Positions 1 through 5,325 of a stretch of 5,325 nt of DNA are shown piece after piece. The position numbers and the translations under genes were made by a program. Position 1 is the stretch's first letter. Every line of letters begins with the position of its first letter. A model generated the notes under the pieces. The model searched no databases. It was not told where the DNA came from and was given only the letters and a program-made list of their open reading frames with translations. Source of the stretch: Acidobacteriota bacterium (GTDB lineage Bacteria > Acidobacteriota > Terriglobia > Bryobacterales > Bryobacteraceae); assembly GCA_947505565.1 (NCBI GenBank), contig CANNLB010000265.1:1-5325 (forward strand), read 5' to 3'.

Positions 1-42
1 GGTGGGATGGAGAAAATCGGTTTTGATCCACAACAGCTTCAT
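1..42 (-). CDS. Probable glycosyltransferase, N-terminal 14 codons only
   Basis: An ATG at 42-40 on the minus strand opens a frame reading MKLLWIKTDFLHPT that runs off the window. This opening resembles the first beta strand and loop of GT4-type glycosyltransferases in exopolysaccharide clusters, where a short hydrophobic strand is followed by a K-T-D-x-x-H-P loop before a glycine-rich donor-site turn. The start lies 16 bp after the asparagine synthase stop on the same strand, as expected for the next gene of one operon. An upstream ATG at 56 is closed by TGA after five codons, so 42 is the usable start. Only GGGTG at a loose distance could act as a ribosome binding site. The family call rests on 14 residues and on context, so it is tentative; that a coding sequence starts here is more secure. 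Confidence 0.5.
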   Translation of the reverse strand, partial: MKLLWIKTDFLHPT

Positions 43-58
43 GCGCGGGCACCCATCG

Positions 59-2002
59 CTAAACAACCACCCGTTCCAGGCGCCGGGCCGCTTCCTGAGC
101 CCCGTCCACTGCGCCGCCGGAACCAAAGAACAACCCGCCCCAGATCTCCAGGTTCAACAGTCGCCAGAGACGGTCGGTCGCGTCGTGGAAGCCGCTGCGG
201 TGATGCTCGATTAGAGACTGTACCTCCTGCCGGTGTACCCAACGCAGGATAAACGCATCCGGTGCGATCAGCGTCTCCAGCAGGGCATCGGAAGAAGACT
301 CCCGAAACCACTGGCGCAGCGGTGTCGGAAAGCCCATCTTTTTTCGATAGATGATTTCGTCGGGTAGCAGTCCGGCCACGGCCTTTTTCAGGACATATTT
401 CTGCTCGTGCCCGCGAATCTTCATGTGGTCGGGCATGCCCGTGGCAAATGCTACGAATTGATGATCAAGAAAAGGAACCCGGCTTTCAATGGAGGCGGCC
501 ATGCTCATCTGGTCCTGCTTCATGAGCAGTTCGACTAGATAAGTTTTGCTGTCGGCGTAGAGCATCCGCGCCAGCGGCGTTCCGTTCGGCCGCGCTGCCC
601 AATGGCGCAGATACTCGTCATAGACGCCGGTGGGAGGACTCTTAAGCAGGGTGGCCTGTTCACTGGCCGGAAAGGCGGCGTAAAAGTTATCCAGATAGAG
701 CGATTCGAGGCTTAGCTCCCGGCCGATAAACGTGTGGCCGATTTTGCGGCGGAGATCGGCGCGGAGGATTGGCCACGTCGCCAGAGCATGGCGAATGCCG
801 CGCCGCAGCGGACCCGGCACATAGCGGTAAGCCGCCGCCGCCCGCAGGTTCCAACGGTTCCAGCGATAGCGTTCATAGCCGCCAAACAGCTCGTCGGCAC
901 CTTCCCCGGTCAGCACTACTTTGACATGTTGCGCGGCCAGCATCGAGACAAAATAAAGCGACACGCTCGACGGCCAGGCAATTGGTTCATCTTCCTGCCA
1001 GATGAGAGCCGGTAGCGCGTCGAAAAACTCTTCCTTCCCCAATACGATTTCCCGGTGGTTGGTGTCCAACTGTTCCGCCACCTGCCGCGCATAGGGCAGT
1101 TCACTGTAGCGGGCTTCTTTATAGCCCACCGAAAAGGAGTCCACGCGGCCTGAAGTTAGACGTTTTACCAGAGCTGTGATGGCGCTCGAATCGACCCCGC
1201 CGCTCAGGAACGTGCCCAACGGGACATCGGCCATGAGCCGCAGTTGAACCGTTTCCTCCAATCGCCTTCGCGTTTCCGAGACCCACTCGGCTTCGCTGCG
1301 CTCCGCGCTGGGTTCGTCTGGCACGTCCCAATACCGGGTAATCCGAATCTGTGGCTGACCTTCGGGGTTCTCAAACCATTCCAGCAAGTGGCCGGGCGGC
1401 AGCTTGCGAATCCCGCCAAACAGGGTCTCGGCCCCGCTAACGTACCCAAACGCCAGATATTCGGCGATGTGCTCGTCGGCCGGGACAACCGCCACGGAGG
1501 GATGGCGCAATAGGGCTTTGATCTCACTGGCAAAAGCGAACGTTTGCCCGTCCCAGAAGTAATAAAAGGGTTTGATCCCCAAGCGGTCCCGCGCGGCCAC
1601 CAGGCGACGGTTCTTCTCGTCCCAAATGGCGAACGCGAACATCCCACGGAAGCGCTCCAGGCAATCAGGCCCCCACTCTTCCCAACTGTGCAGAATGGTC
1701 TCGGTGTCGGACCGGTTGGCGTACCGGTGGCCAGCCTTTTCCAGTGCGGGCCGCGTGTCGGAATGGTTAAAAACTTCGCCGTTGTAGACAATCCAGAGGC
1801 TGCCATCTTCGTTGGTCATCGGCTGATGGCCGCCGGAAGGATCGACAATGCTCAATCGACGCTGGCCGAGGAAGGCTGGCGCTCCCTCATAATGACCATT
1901 GTCATCGGGGCCACGATGACGAAGGGAGTCGGTCATCCGCCGCAGGATGGCGGGCGCATTGGAGGGGACCTGCCGACTAACAAATCCGGCTATACCGCAC
2001 AT
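59..2002 (-). CDS. asnB: Asparagine synthase (glutamine-hydrolysing), exopolysaccharide-cluster type
   Basis: Cytoplasmic 647-residue enzyme that hydrolyses glutamine and passes ammonia to an ATP-activated carboxylate, classically aspartate to asparagine. Residues 1-210 form a class II glutamine amidotransferase domain: nucleophile Cys2 right after Met1 (MCGIAGF), RHRGPDD 28-34, Arg49 in QRRLSIVD, YNGEVFN 73-79 with the oxyanion Asn74 and Glu76, and SDTE 98-101. The synthetase domain has the ATP pyrophosphatase loop SGGVDSS 267-273, DEP 338-340, GEGADELFGGY 366-376, SRVPFLD 507-513 and a lysine-rich RKKMGFPTPL 553-562. All expected catalytic residues are present. The start is fixed because Cys must be residue 2. 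The length fits the long AsnB-like amidotransferases of polysaccharide clusters; the last 20 or so residues after LNLEIWG look like a non-conserved tail. It lies 2 bp after a methyltransferase and 16 bp before a putative glycosyltransferase, so it may amidate a sugar acid and not make free asparagine (inference). Confidence 0.95.
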   Translation of the reverse strand: MCGIAGFVSRQVPSNAPAILRRMTDSLRHRGPDDNGHYEGAPAFLGQRRLSIVDPSGGHQPMTNEDGSLWIVYNGEVFNHSDTRPALEKAGHRYANRSDTETILHSWEEWGPDCLERFRGMFAFAIWDEKNRRLVAARDRLGIKPFYYFWDGQTFAFASEIKALLRHPSVAVVPADEHIAEYLAFGYVSGAETLFGGIRKLPPGHLLEWFENPEGQPQIRITRYWDVPDEPSAERSEAEWVSETRRRLEETVQLRLMADVPLGTFLSGGVDSSAITALVKRLTSGRVDSFSVGYKEARYSELPYARQVAEQLDTNHREIVLGKEEFFDALPALIWQEDEPIAWPSSVSLYFVSMLAAQHVKVVLTGEGADELFGGYERYRWNRWNLRAAAAYRYVPGPLRRGIRHALATWPILRADLRRKIGHTFIGRELSLESLYLDNFYAAFPASEQATLLKSPPTGVYDEYLRHWAARPNGTPLARMLYADSKTYLVELLMKQDQMSMAASIESRVPFLDHQFVAFATGMPDHMKIRGHEQKYVLKKAVAGLLPDEIIYRKKMGFPTPLRQWFRESSSDALLETLIAPDAFILRWVHRQEVQSLIEHHRSGFHDATDRLWRLLNLEIWGGLFFGSGGAVDGAQEAARRLERVVV

Positions 2003-2004
2003 GG

Positions 2005-2949
2005 CTAGTTCGCTCCCTGTGCGCCGCCCGGCCGGGAGTAAATGCGGTAGACAACCGTACAGAGATCTTCTGCTTCCCGCCCCTGGAACGGGGTAGCCAA
2101 GGGGAACCCACTCCTGATGGCGGCCAACGAGGGCTCATCAAGGAACGGATGGCGGGAGAACACTTCGTGTCCGGCGGCGTCATAAATTCGATCGTAATCG
2201 CTTCGGCGCAGGCGGTTGTGATAAGCAAACTGATTGTCGTTGTAGCGGGACCACTCCCGCTCTTCAAACTGCAAAAAGTGAATCAGGCTCAGCGTCTTGT
2301 CTTCGTGCGCAAAGTGGTCGGAGGGGTCAATGTGATGGCAGGCGACGCCGCCGACGGCCAATACACGGTTGGCCTCCCGCAGAATGGCTTCCAGCACCGG
2401 ACCAGGGATGTGCTCGAAAACAGTATAAGAAAAGTGAATATCAATGCTCTGAGCGGCGAGTCGCGTGTTGCTGGCGTCGGCTGGCGCGTGGTAGCGGATA
2501 GCGGTCTTCGCGCTCAAGTCCTGAACACCTTGCACACTAGCGAGCACATCCAACCGGGTCGCTAGCTCTTCAGCACCCACCAATGGCCCTAGAATGCCCA
2601 TTATCGCTTCCCGGCCCCGCAGAAGCTCACCAATACTTGCCATGACCAACTCTTCCCGCAGATATACGTTCAAATCAAACGTGTTCACCGATTGGGCCCC
2701 GCAGAGGTAGAAGGCGATGGGCATATCCAATCGCCGCCCCGTGCCGATCTCCATGACTCGCTTGCCGACTATTGCAAGGCCCATTCCCCGCATTTCGATA
2801 AAAATATCCAACGCCGCCCGCAGCATCGGCAACGGGTCCGGCGTATAGCGAAGGCTGCCAAAACGCCGTTGGAGGAAGTAATAGATTGCATCTTTGGCCG
2901 GCAACGCAGCGCATACCCGTTGGATTGTAGATTTTCGTTTCCAGCGCAA
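2005..2949 (-). CDS. Class I SAM-dependent methyltransferase
   Basis: A 314-residue soluble protein expected to transfer a methyl group from S-adenosylmethionine to an unknown acceptor, perhaps a sugar or glycan precursor given its neighbours. It shows the Rossmann-type methyltransferase signatures in order: motif I VMEIGTGRRLDMP at 65-77 (E-x-G-x-G SAM loop), an acidic strand end TFDLN 90-94, the motif IV/post-IV region SIDIHFSYTVFEHIPGP 168-184, and REANRVLAVGGV 191-202. HHIDPSDHFAH 205-215 and the later YNDNQFAYHNRLR stretch resemble methyltransferases found in polysaccharide gene clusters. Residues 1-60 are a helical N-terminal extension. The start is TTG (2949-2947); an in-frame TAA lies 5 codons upstream and the next in-frame Met is residue 42, which would remove the N-terminal region. 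AAGGGATAGG lies shortly upstream of the TTG, with its last AGG 8 nt away. It is the first gene of the operon visible here. Confidence 0.85.
   Translation of the reverse strand: MRWKRKSTIQRVCAALPAKDAIYYFLQRRFGSLRYTPDPLPMLRAALDIFIEMRGMGLAIVGKRVMEIGTGRRLDMPIAFYLCGAQSVNTFDLNVYLREELVMASIGELLRGREAIMGILGPLVGAEELATRLDVLASVQGVQDLSAKTAIRYHAPADASNTRLAAQSIDIHFSYTVFEHIPGPVLEAILREANRVLAVGGVACHHIDPSDHFAHEDKTLSLIHFLQFEEREWSRYNDNQFAYHNRLRRSDYDRIYDAAGHEVFSRHPFLDEPSLAAIRSGFPLATPFQGREAEDLCTVVYRIYSRPGGAQGAN
2013..2018 (-). promoter_or_regulatory. Ribosome binding site of asnB
   Basis: The minus strand reads AGGGAG here, 10 nt before the asnB ATG and inside the last codons of the upstream methyltransferase gene. 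Because the stop of that gene is only 2 bp from the ATG, translation of the two genes is probably coupled. Confidence 0.5.
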
Positions 2950-3141
2950 TCGTGTACCTATCCCTTAGTGTGTCATCGGCAGCAATCGTTGCGCAGCCTA
3001 GGGTTTGCCGGAAATAATCAGAGCCGACCGTATTTCAACCCGGATTGCGGAGCAGTTGAGCTGGAAGGAACGGTGGGCCCTTCTGCTGAAGAGCATCTTG
3101 CGAGATTTCTACGCAAAACGGACCGGACAACCGGCCGATCC
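2950..3141. other. Divergent spacer between the polysaccharide operon and the receptor remnant
   Basis: No convincing gene is seen in these 192 bases. On the minus strand the spacer should hold the promoter of the methyltransferase-asnB operon; the best candidate is a TTGAAA followed by the AT-rich stretch GATTATTT, but the spacing is poor and it is not called as a promoter. On the plus strand an open frame from TTG 3005 to TGA 3182-3184 has a protein-like, charged, helical composition (it includes WKERWALLLKSILRDFYAKR) but matches no family I recognise. A small inverted repeat GGCCG-ATC-CGGCC at 3133-3145 straddles the point where receptor homology begins. It has no U-tract and is not called a terminator. 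Confidence 0.5.
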
Positions 3142-3573
3142 GGCCTTAGCTTGCGGATCAAGTGCCGTTTTCAGGTTCCATTGAAGAATGGGATTACCTA
3201 CTTGGTGTCGTATAAGTGGTCGAAGACGATGTCGATTACGGGGGCCAATCAGGACCCGTATAGCTTGCGGGGAGCTAAGTCGCTGGCGGATTTTGATATT
3301 CTGCGTCGGTGAGTCGTCAGTTCGGTGTATGAGCTGCCCTTTGGACAGGGAAGGCGCTGGTTGACGCGGGGCGGGGTGGCGAAAGCGGTGCTGGGCGGAT
3401 GGTCGATGGGAGGGATTTTGCAGTTGCAGGCGGGGAGTCCGTTTACGCTGACAACGAGTCGGGACATCGCGAATGTGGGGACGACGACGCGGCTGAGTCG
3501 GGCGGGATAGGGGACGGTGAGCGCGCCGAATATTGTGCAGTGGTTCGACGCCAGCGCGTTTGTGAATCCGGTG

Positions 3574-3582
3574 AACTTTAGG
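3574..3582 (+). repeat. Target-site duplication, left copy (AACTTTAGG)
   Basis: Nine bases identical to 3839-3847. In the receptor frame it encodes Asn-Phe-Arg after FVNPV. Confidence 0.88.
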
Positions 3583-3584
3583 CC

Positions 3585-3606
3585 TCCTCGCTGTTTGGTG
3601 TGGGTA
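3585..3606 (+). repeat. Left terminal inverted repeat of the 256-bp element
   Basis: Reads TCCTCGCTGTTTG, then GT, then GTGGGTA. It pairs with the reverse complement of 3814-3835 at 19 of 22 positions, with an uninterrupted 10-base core TCGCTGTTTG. Confidence 0.8.
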
Positions 3607-3691
3607 AGGCCGGATAGAGCGGAGCGGCAGCGTTCGACGGTTTGAGTTGCGGGGCCGGCTGGAATCTAGGGACCTCGGAGTGTGCGGTGTT

Positions 3692-3711
3692 CCTGTTCGG
3701 GTTTGAACAGG
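3692..3711. other. Perfect 7-bp stem-loop in the centre of the inserted element
   Basis: CCTGTTC (3692-3698) and GAACAGG (3705-3711) are exact reverse complements around a 6-base loop GGGTTT. It sits almost exactly at the midpoint of the 256-bp insertion. It has no following T-tract, so it is not a typical rho-independent terminator. Confidence 0.6.
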
Positions 3712-3813
3712 GAAGCGGCAGCATCGCCGTCGCGGCGGGGGTCATTTCTACGGCCGACCTCGGGGCCAAGTACGCTTACTCGCCCCTCGCTGGCGAATTT
3801 TGACCGGCGATTC

Positions 3814-3835
3814 TACCCACGGCAAACAGCGAAGA
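3814..3835 (-). repeat. Right terminal inverted repeat of the 256-bp element
   Basis: On the minus strand it reads TCTTCGCTGTTTG, then CC, then GTGGGTA. It differs from the left repeat at three positions. Just inside both repeats a GCCGG motif recurs after a few bases, so similarity extends weakly inward. Confidence 0.8.
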
Positions 3836-3838
3836 ACC

Positions 3839-3847
3839 AACTTTAGG
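3839..3847 (+). repeat. Target-site duplication, right copy (AACTTTAGG)
   Basis: Nine bases identical to 3574-3582. It again encodes Asn-Phe-Arg, but one frame over, and is followed directly by YGASRVN of the receptor. Confidence 0.88.
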
Positions 3848-4092
3848 TATGGAGCGAGTAGGGTAAATATTCAGCGGGGGCCGGACAGCCAGAATCTGGA
3901 TGCGATTTTGAGCAAGAGCTTTCGGCTAGGGAAGGAGTCTCGGTGGCGGCAGTTCCGGTTTGAAGGATTTAACGTCTTGAATCATGCGAACTTCGGACAG
4001 CCGAATGGGAATATCAACCAACCGACACAGGTGGGGCGGATCTTCAGGGCGGGGGCGCCGCGGATTCTGCAGTTGGCGTTGAAGCTGAATTT

Positions 4093-4566
4093 CTAGCTGG
4101 GCCCGGATTGCGTTAAGAGGTTGAGAAGGCGTACGTCCCAATCGAAGGGCTTGGTGTCCCAGATGAGCGAGTCGTAGCCGGGAGCGTTGGGATTGAGGAG
4201 GATGTTGTCTTCCTCGGGGATGATGATGGAGGGTACGCGAATCGCGAGTTCGTTGGCTTGGACGAGCCATTGCTTGCCTATCTCGGCGGTGGTCTCCGTT
4301 CCTCGGCGGAGCAGAAGCTTCTGAGGGTCGAGCGAATCCGTGACCGGAGGGAGATGGGTCCACGCACAGGAGAGTTGCCGGGGCACGGAGTTTATCGTGA
4401 CGTGAGACAAGATCTCCAAACAGGCGAGGGAAAGGTGGGTGGACGTATACAACATGCGGTGCCCAGGAGGGTTCCAGCGACCCCCGGATAAATAAGCACC
4501 CATCGGGTCTTCGGGCAATCTTCCGGATTTGTACAAACGGAAGACGCGAATTCGAGGCTCCGGCAT
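4093..4566 (-). CDS. RES-domain toxin of a type II toxin-antitoxin system
   Basis: A 157-residue cytoplasmic protein. RES-domain toxins of the MbcT/ParT/Xre-RES group deplete or modify by acting on NAD+ (or, for ParT, on a nucleotide-metabolism enzyme) when not held by their antitoxin. Visible signatures are RVFRLYKSG 7-15, the GGRWNPPGHRMLYTS block 28-42 with Arg30, SLACLEIL 46-53 with Glu51, VPSIIIPEEDNILLNP 111-126 with Ser113, and a WD-containing end. Arg30, Glu51 and Ser113 are the likely residues that name the family. The length is usual for the compact members. The ATG at 4566 was chosen because the first conserved strand follows at once, it lies 11 bp after the antitoxin stop, and GGCGG precedes it. 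The frame stays open to 4707, but using that start would overlap most of the antitoxin's binding domain. The stop overlaps that of the convergent receptor remnant in one CTAG. The frame looks intact. Confidence 0.88.
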   Translation of the reverse strand: MPEPRIRVFRLYKSGRLPEDPMGAYLSGGRWNPPGHRMLYTSTHLSLACLEILSHVTINSVPRQLSCAWTHLPPVTDSLDPQKLLLRRGTETTAEIGKQWLVQANELAIRVPSIIIPEEDNILLNPNAPGYDSLIWDTKPFDWDVRLLNLLTQSGPS

Positions 4567-4577
4567 CGACCGCCGAG

Positions 4578-4835
4578 CTACGCTTGTACGCCGTAGTCGA
4601 GCTGGATTAAGAGGCGGAGCACTTGGCGCATCGACTCTGCATCGCCAGAGGCGAGACGTCGTTGCGGGCTCGTCTTGCCCAGCGAAGAGTTGGACGAGCG
4701 GAGCCAAGTCCCAGCCCGCTGGGAGTCGCCAAATACCTCTGTCGCGTAATTGCGGATGAAAGATGGGTCGGGATGATGCAAGGCGGCTTGCAGGACGGGG
4801 GGAGAAGAGAGTTGGACGGCGAGTGCGACTGCCAT
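4578..4835 (-). CDS. Compact DUF2384 (Xre/MbcA/ParS toxin-binding domain) antitoxin
   Basis: An 85-residue protein expected to bind and block the RES toxin encoded 11 bp downstream. Residues 34-85 match the toxin-binding domain: VFGDSQRAGTWLRSSN 34-49 (the F-G-D-x-x-x-A-x-x-W-L signature), LGKTSP 52-57, and the last helices MRQVLRLLIQLDYGV 69-83 with the conserved Tyr81-Gly82. Typical Xre-type members have a helix-turn-helix of about 60 residues in front. Here only some 33 residues precede the domain (PPVLQAALHHPDPSFIRNYA) and they do not look like a DNA-binding fold, so direct autoregulation is doubtful. The ATG lies 3 bp after the sulfatase stop (TAA GTC ATG), in the same frame and without a Shine-Dalgarno sequence, which suggests translational coupling or reinitiation. 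It precedes the toxin, the normal order for this superfamily. Confidence 0.82.
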   Translation of the reverse strand: MAVALAVQLSSPPVLQAALHHPDPSFIRNYATEVFGDSQRAGTWLRSSNSSLGKTSPQRRLASGDAESMRQVLRLLIQLDYGVQA

Positions 4836-4838
4836 GAC

Positions 4839-5325
4839 TTAGGGTAGCGCGATTTGGGGGGGGATGGCGGGGGGAGTGCGAGAGTGGCCGTAACGTTCGG
4901 CTTGCTGTTCGCCAGTGATGCGGTAGGAGTAAGCGGCCGGATCCTCCGGGAGCATGGTGGCGTTCCAGGCGTCGTAGGTGCCGTTCAGGTGGGCGAAGAG
5001 TTCGGGGTAGGCGGATTTTCGGTTGGCGCGCTCCAGAGGGTCATCGGTTAGGTTGAAGAGGTAGCTGTTGGTCCGGAGACGGAGGAGCTTCCAATCGCCT
5101 TGGCGGAGCGCGCGTTGGTGATCGGCGCGATGACGCCAGAAGAGGGTGCGGGACTGCAGAGGGCCGCTTAGGGTGGGAAGGAGGTTGATGCCGTCGGAAG
5201 GGAACGCGGGGTCCGGCTTGAGACCGGCGGCCGCCAGAAGCGTGGGTAGCCAGTCCATGGAGATGGCGACTTGCGGGGTAGTGGAACCGGGGCGAATGTG
5301 GCCCGGCCAGCGGATGATCGCGGGC
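4839..5325 (-). CDS. Sulfatase (alkaline phosphatase superfamily), C-terminal part
   Basis: The last 161 codons of a sulfatase whose start lies beyond the right edge. These enzymes hydrolyse sulfate esters, often of sugars in polysaccharides, usually after export. Numbering from the first complete codon in view, the fragment shows PAIIRWPGHIRPG 1-13, MDWLPTLLAAAG 23-34, DGINLLPTLSG 44-54, TLFWR 60-64, ALRQGDWKL 72-80 and LFNLTDDPLE 88-97, the usual order of the C-terminal sulfatase subdomain. The formylglycine site (C/S-x-P-x-R) and metal ligands are outside the window, so class and substrate cannot be judged. The coding strand has a run of eight C close to the 3' end (plus-strand G run 4856-4863), encoding part of a proline-rich tail, TPPAIPPQ. 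It stops with TAA 3 bp before the antitoxin ATG. A sulfatase beside a TonB-dependent receptor is a common Acidobacteriota and Planctomycetota arrangement. Confidence 0.9.
   Translation of the reverse strand, partial: PAIIRWPGHIRPGSTTPQVAISMDWLPTLLAAAGLKPDPAFPSDGINLLPTLSGPLQSRTLFWRHRADHQRALRQGDWKLLRLRTNSYLFNLTDDPLERANRKSAYPELFAHLNGTYDAWNATMLPEDPAAYSYRITGEQQAERYGHSRTPPAIPPQIALP

Larger units (their letters stand above)
3583..3838. mobile_element. 256-bp MITE-like non-autonomous insertion in the receptor pseudogene
   Basis: The segment is bounded by two identical 9-bp copies of AACTTTAGG. Deleting it plus one copy (265 bp, which shifts the frame by one) joins WFDASAFVNPVNFR to YGASRVNIQRGP in one frame, exactly as the receptor family reads. 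This is direct evidence that the segment was inserted into a once continuous gene. Near its ends lie 22-nt inverted repeats matching at 19 positions, 2 nt from the left and 3 nt from the right junction, and it has a central hairpin. It encodes no recognisable transposase; the reading frames across it match nothing I know. It is best read as a miniature element or an internally deleted insertion sequence mobilised in trans. The right-end string GGCGAATTTTGACCGGCG next to the inverted repeat vaguely recalls the multi-repeat ends of IS21-type elements, but a 9-bp duplication also fits other families, so the parent is unassigned. Confidence 0.85.
3142..4096 (+). pseudogene. Decayed C-terminal part of an Oar-like TonB-dependent receptor
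   Basis: Intact relatives are large outer-membrane beta barrels (about 1000-1200 residues) with an N-terminal carboxypeptidase-regulatory-like domain and a TonB plug. Only the end of the barrel remains. Frame 1 reads GLSLRIKCRF, NGITYLVSYKWSKTMSITGA and SLADFDILRR, then an in-frame TGA at 3310, then VVSSVYELPFGQGRRWL and AVLGGWSMGGILQLQAGSPF, then TAG at 3508, then WFDASAFVNPVNFR. A 256-bp insertion at 3583-3838 interrupts it. After the insertion frame 2 continues with NFRYGASRVNIQRGP, SKSFRLGKE and FEGFNVLNHANFGQPNGNIN, ending ALKLNF and TAG at 4094-4096. These are hallmark strings of the family, including the terminal aromatic residue of outer-membrane proteins. The 5' limit is approximate: homology fades upstream of about 3142. 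With the start missing, two stops and an insertion, it cannot make a receptor. It probably once stood near the sulfatase gene as part of a polymer-uptake locus. Confidence 0.88.

Noticed and set aside
1544..2008. A 154-codon plus-strand open frame opposite the start of asnB, and similar long frames within 39-1806
   Set aside because: They lie wholly antisense to, or in other frames of, a gene with complete catalytic motifs. Their translations have no recognisable domain and are explained by high GC content.
2149..2565. A 138-codon plus-strand open frame
   Set aside because: It is antisense to the methyltransferase, which carries the SAM-binding motifs in this region. It shows no domain of its own.
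2990..3050. Possible sigma-70-like promoter on the minus strand (TTGAAA with a downstream GATTATTT)
   Set aside because: The spacing is 13-16 bp and the -10 match is poor. It is not better than chance for a region of this composition.
3131..3147. GGCCG-ATC-CGGCC inverted repeat as a rho-independent terminator
   Set aside because: The stem is only 5 bp and is followed by TTAGC, with no T-tract.
3578..3769. A 63-codon minus-strand frame within the inserted element, as a possible transposase remnant
   Set aside because: It is proline- and alanine-rich, has no DDE or HUH motif, and crosses the left junction into the receptor sequence.
4567..4707. Longer N-terminus for the RES toxin, starting at 4707
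   Set aside because: The extra 47 residues are low-complexity and overlap the conserved toxin-binding domain of the antitoxin. The RES fold begins right after the ATG at 4566.
1..5325. CRISPR arrays, tRNA or rRNA genes, attachment sites
   Set aside because: No spaced direct-repeat array, cloverleaf-like segment or rRNA-like stretch was seen on either strand.

Overview
The window looks like a chromosomal accessory region of an Acidobacteriota genome, probably Solibacter/Bryobacter-like. This is inferred from the genes and not from any search. The main clues are the C-terminal remains of an Oar-like TonB-dependent receptor, with the FNVLNHANFGQPN-type ending common in that phylum, a sulfatase gene nearby, and an exopolysaccharide-type asparagine synthase operon.

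Positions 1-2949 hold a tight minus-strand operon, read right to left. It contains a class I SAM-dependent methyltransferase (2949-2005, TTG start), then a glutamine-hydrolysing asparagine synthase (2002-59) 2 bp later, then after 16 bp the first 14 codons of a probable glycosyltransferase that leaves the window at position 1. Together they suggest a surface or exopolysaccharide cluster in which sugars are transferred, amidated and methylated.

Positions 2950-3141 are a short divergent spacer with no convincing gene. From about 3142 to 4096 the plus strand carries a decayed C-terminal third of a TonB-dependent receptor. It lacks its 5' part, has two in-frame stops (TGA 3310, TAG 3508), and is split by a 256-bp insertion (3583-3838). 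The insertion is flanked by a perfect 9-bp direct repeat, AACTTTAGG, and has 22-nt imperfect inverted repeats almost at its ends. Removing the insert plus one repeat copy restores the receptor reading frame exactly, so this is a well-supported small, non-autonomous (MITE-like) insertion.

Positions 4093-5325 are again minus strand: the C-terminal 161 codons of a sulfatase (5324-4839), then, 3 bp later and in the same frame, a compact 85-residue DUF2384 (MbcA/ParS-type) antitoxin (4835-4578), then after 11 bp a RES-domain toxin (4566-4093). The pair forms a type II toxin-antitoxin module of the Xre-RES/MbcTA/ParST superfamily. The visible antitoxin has no room for the usual N-terminal helix-turn-helix. 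The toxin gene ends tail to tail with the receptor remnant, and both stop codons share one CTAG.
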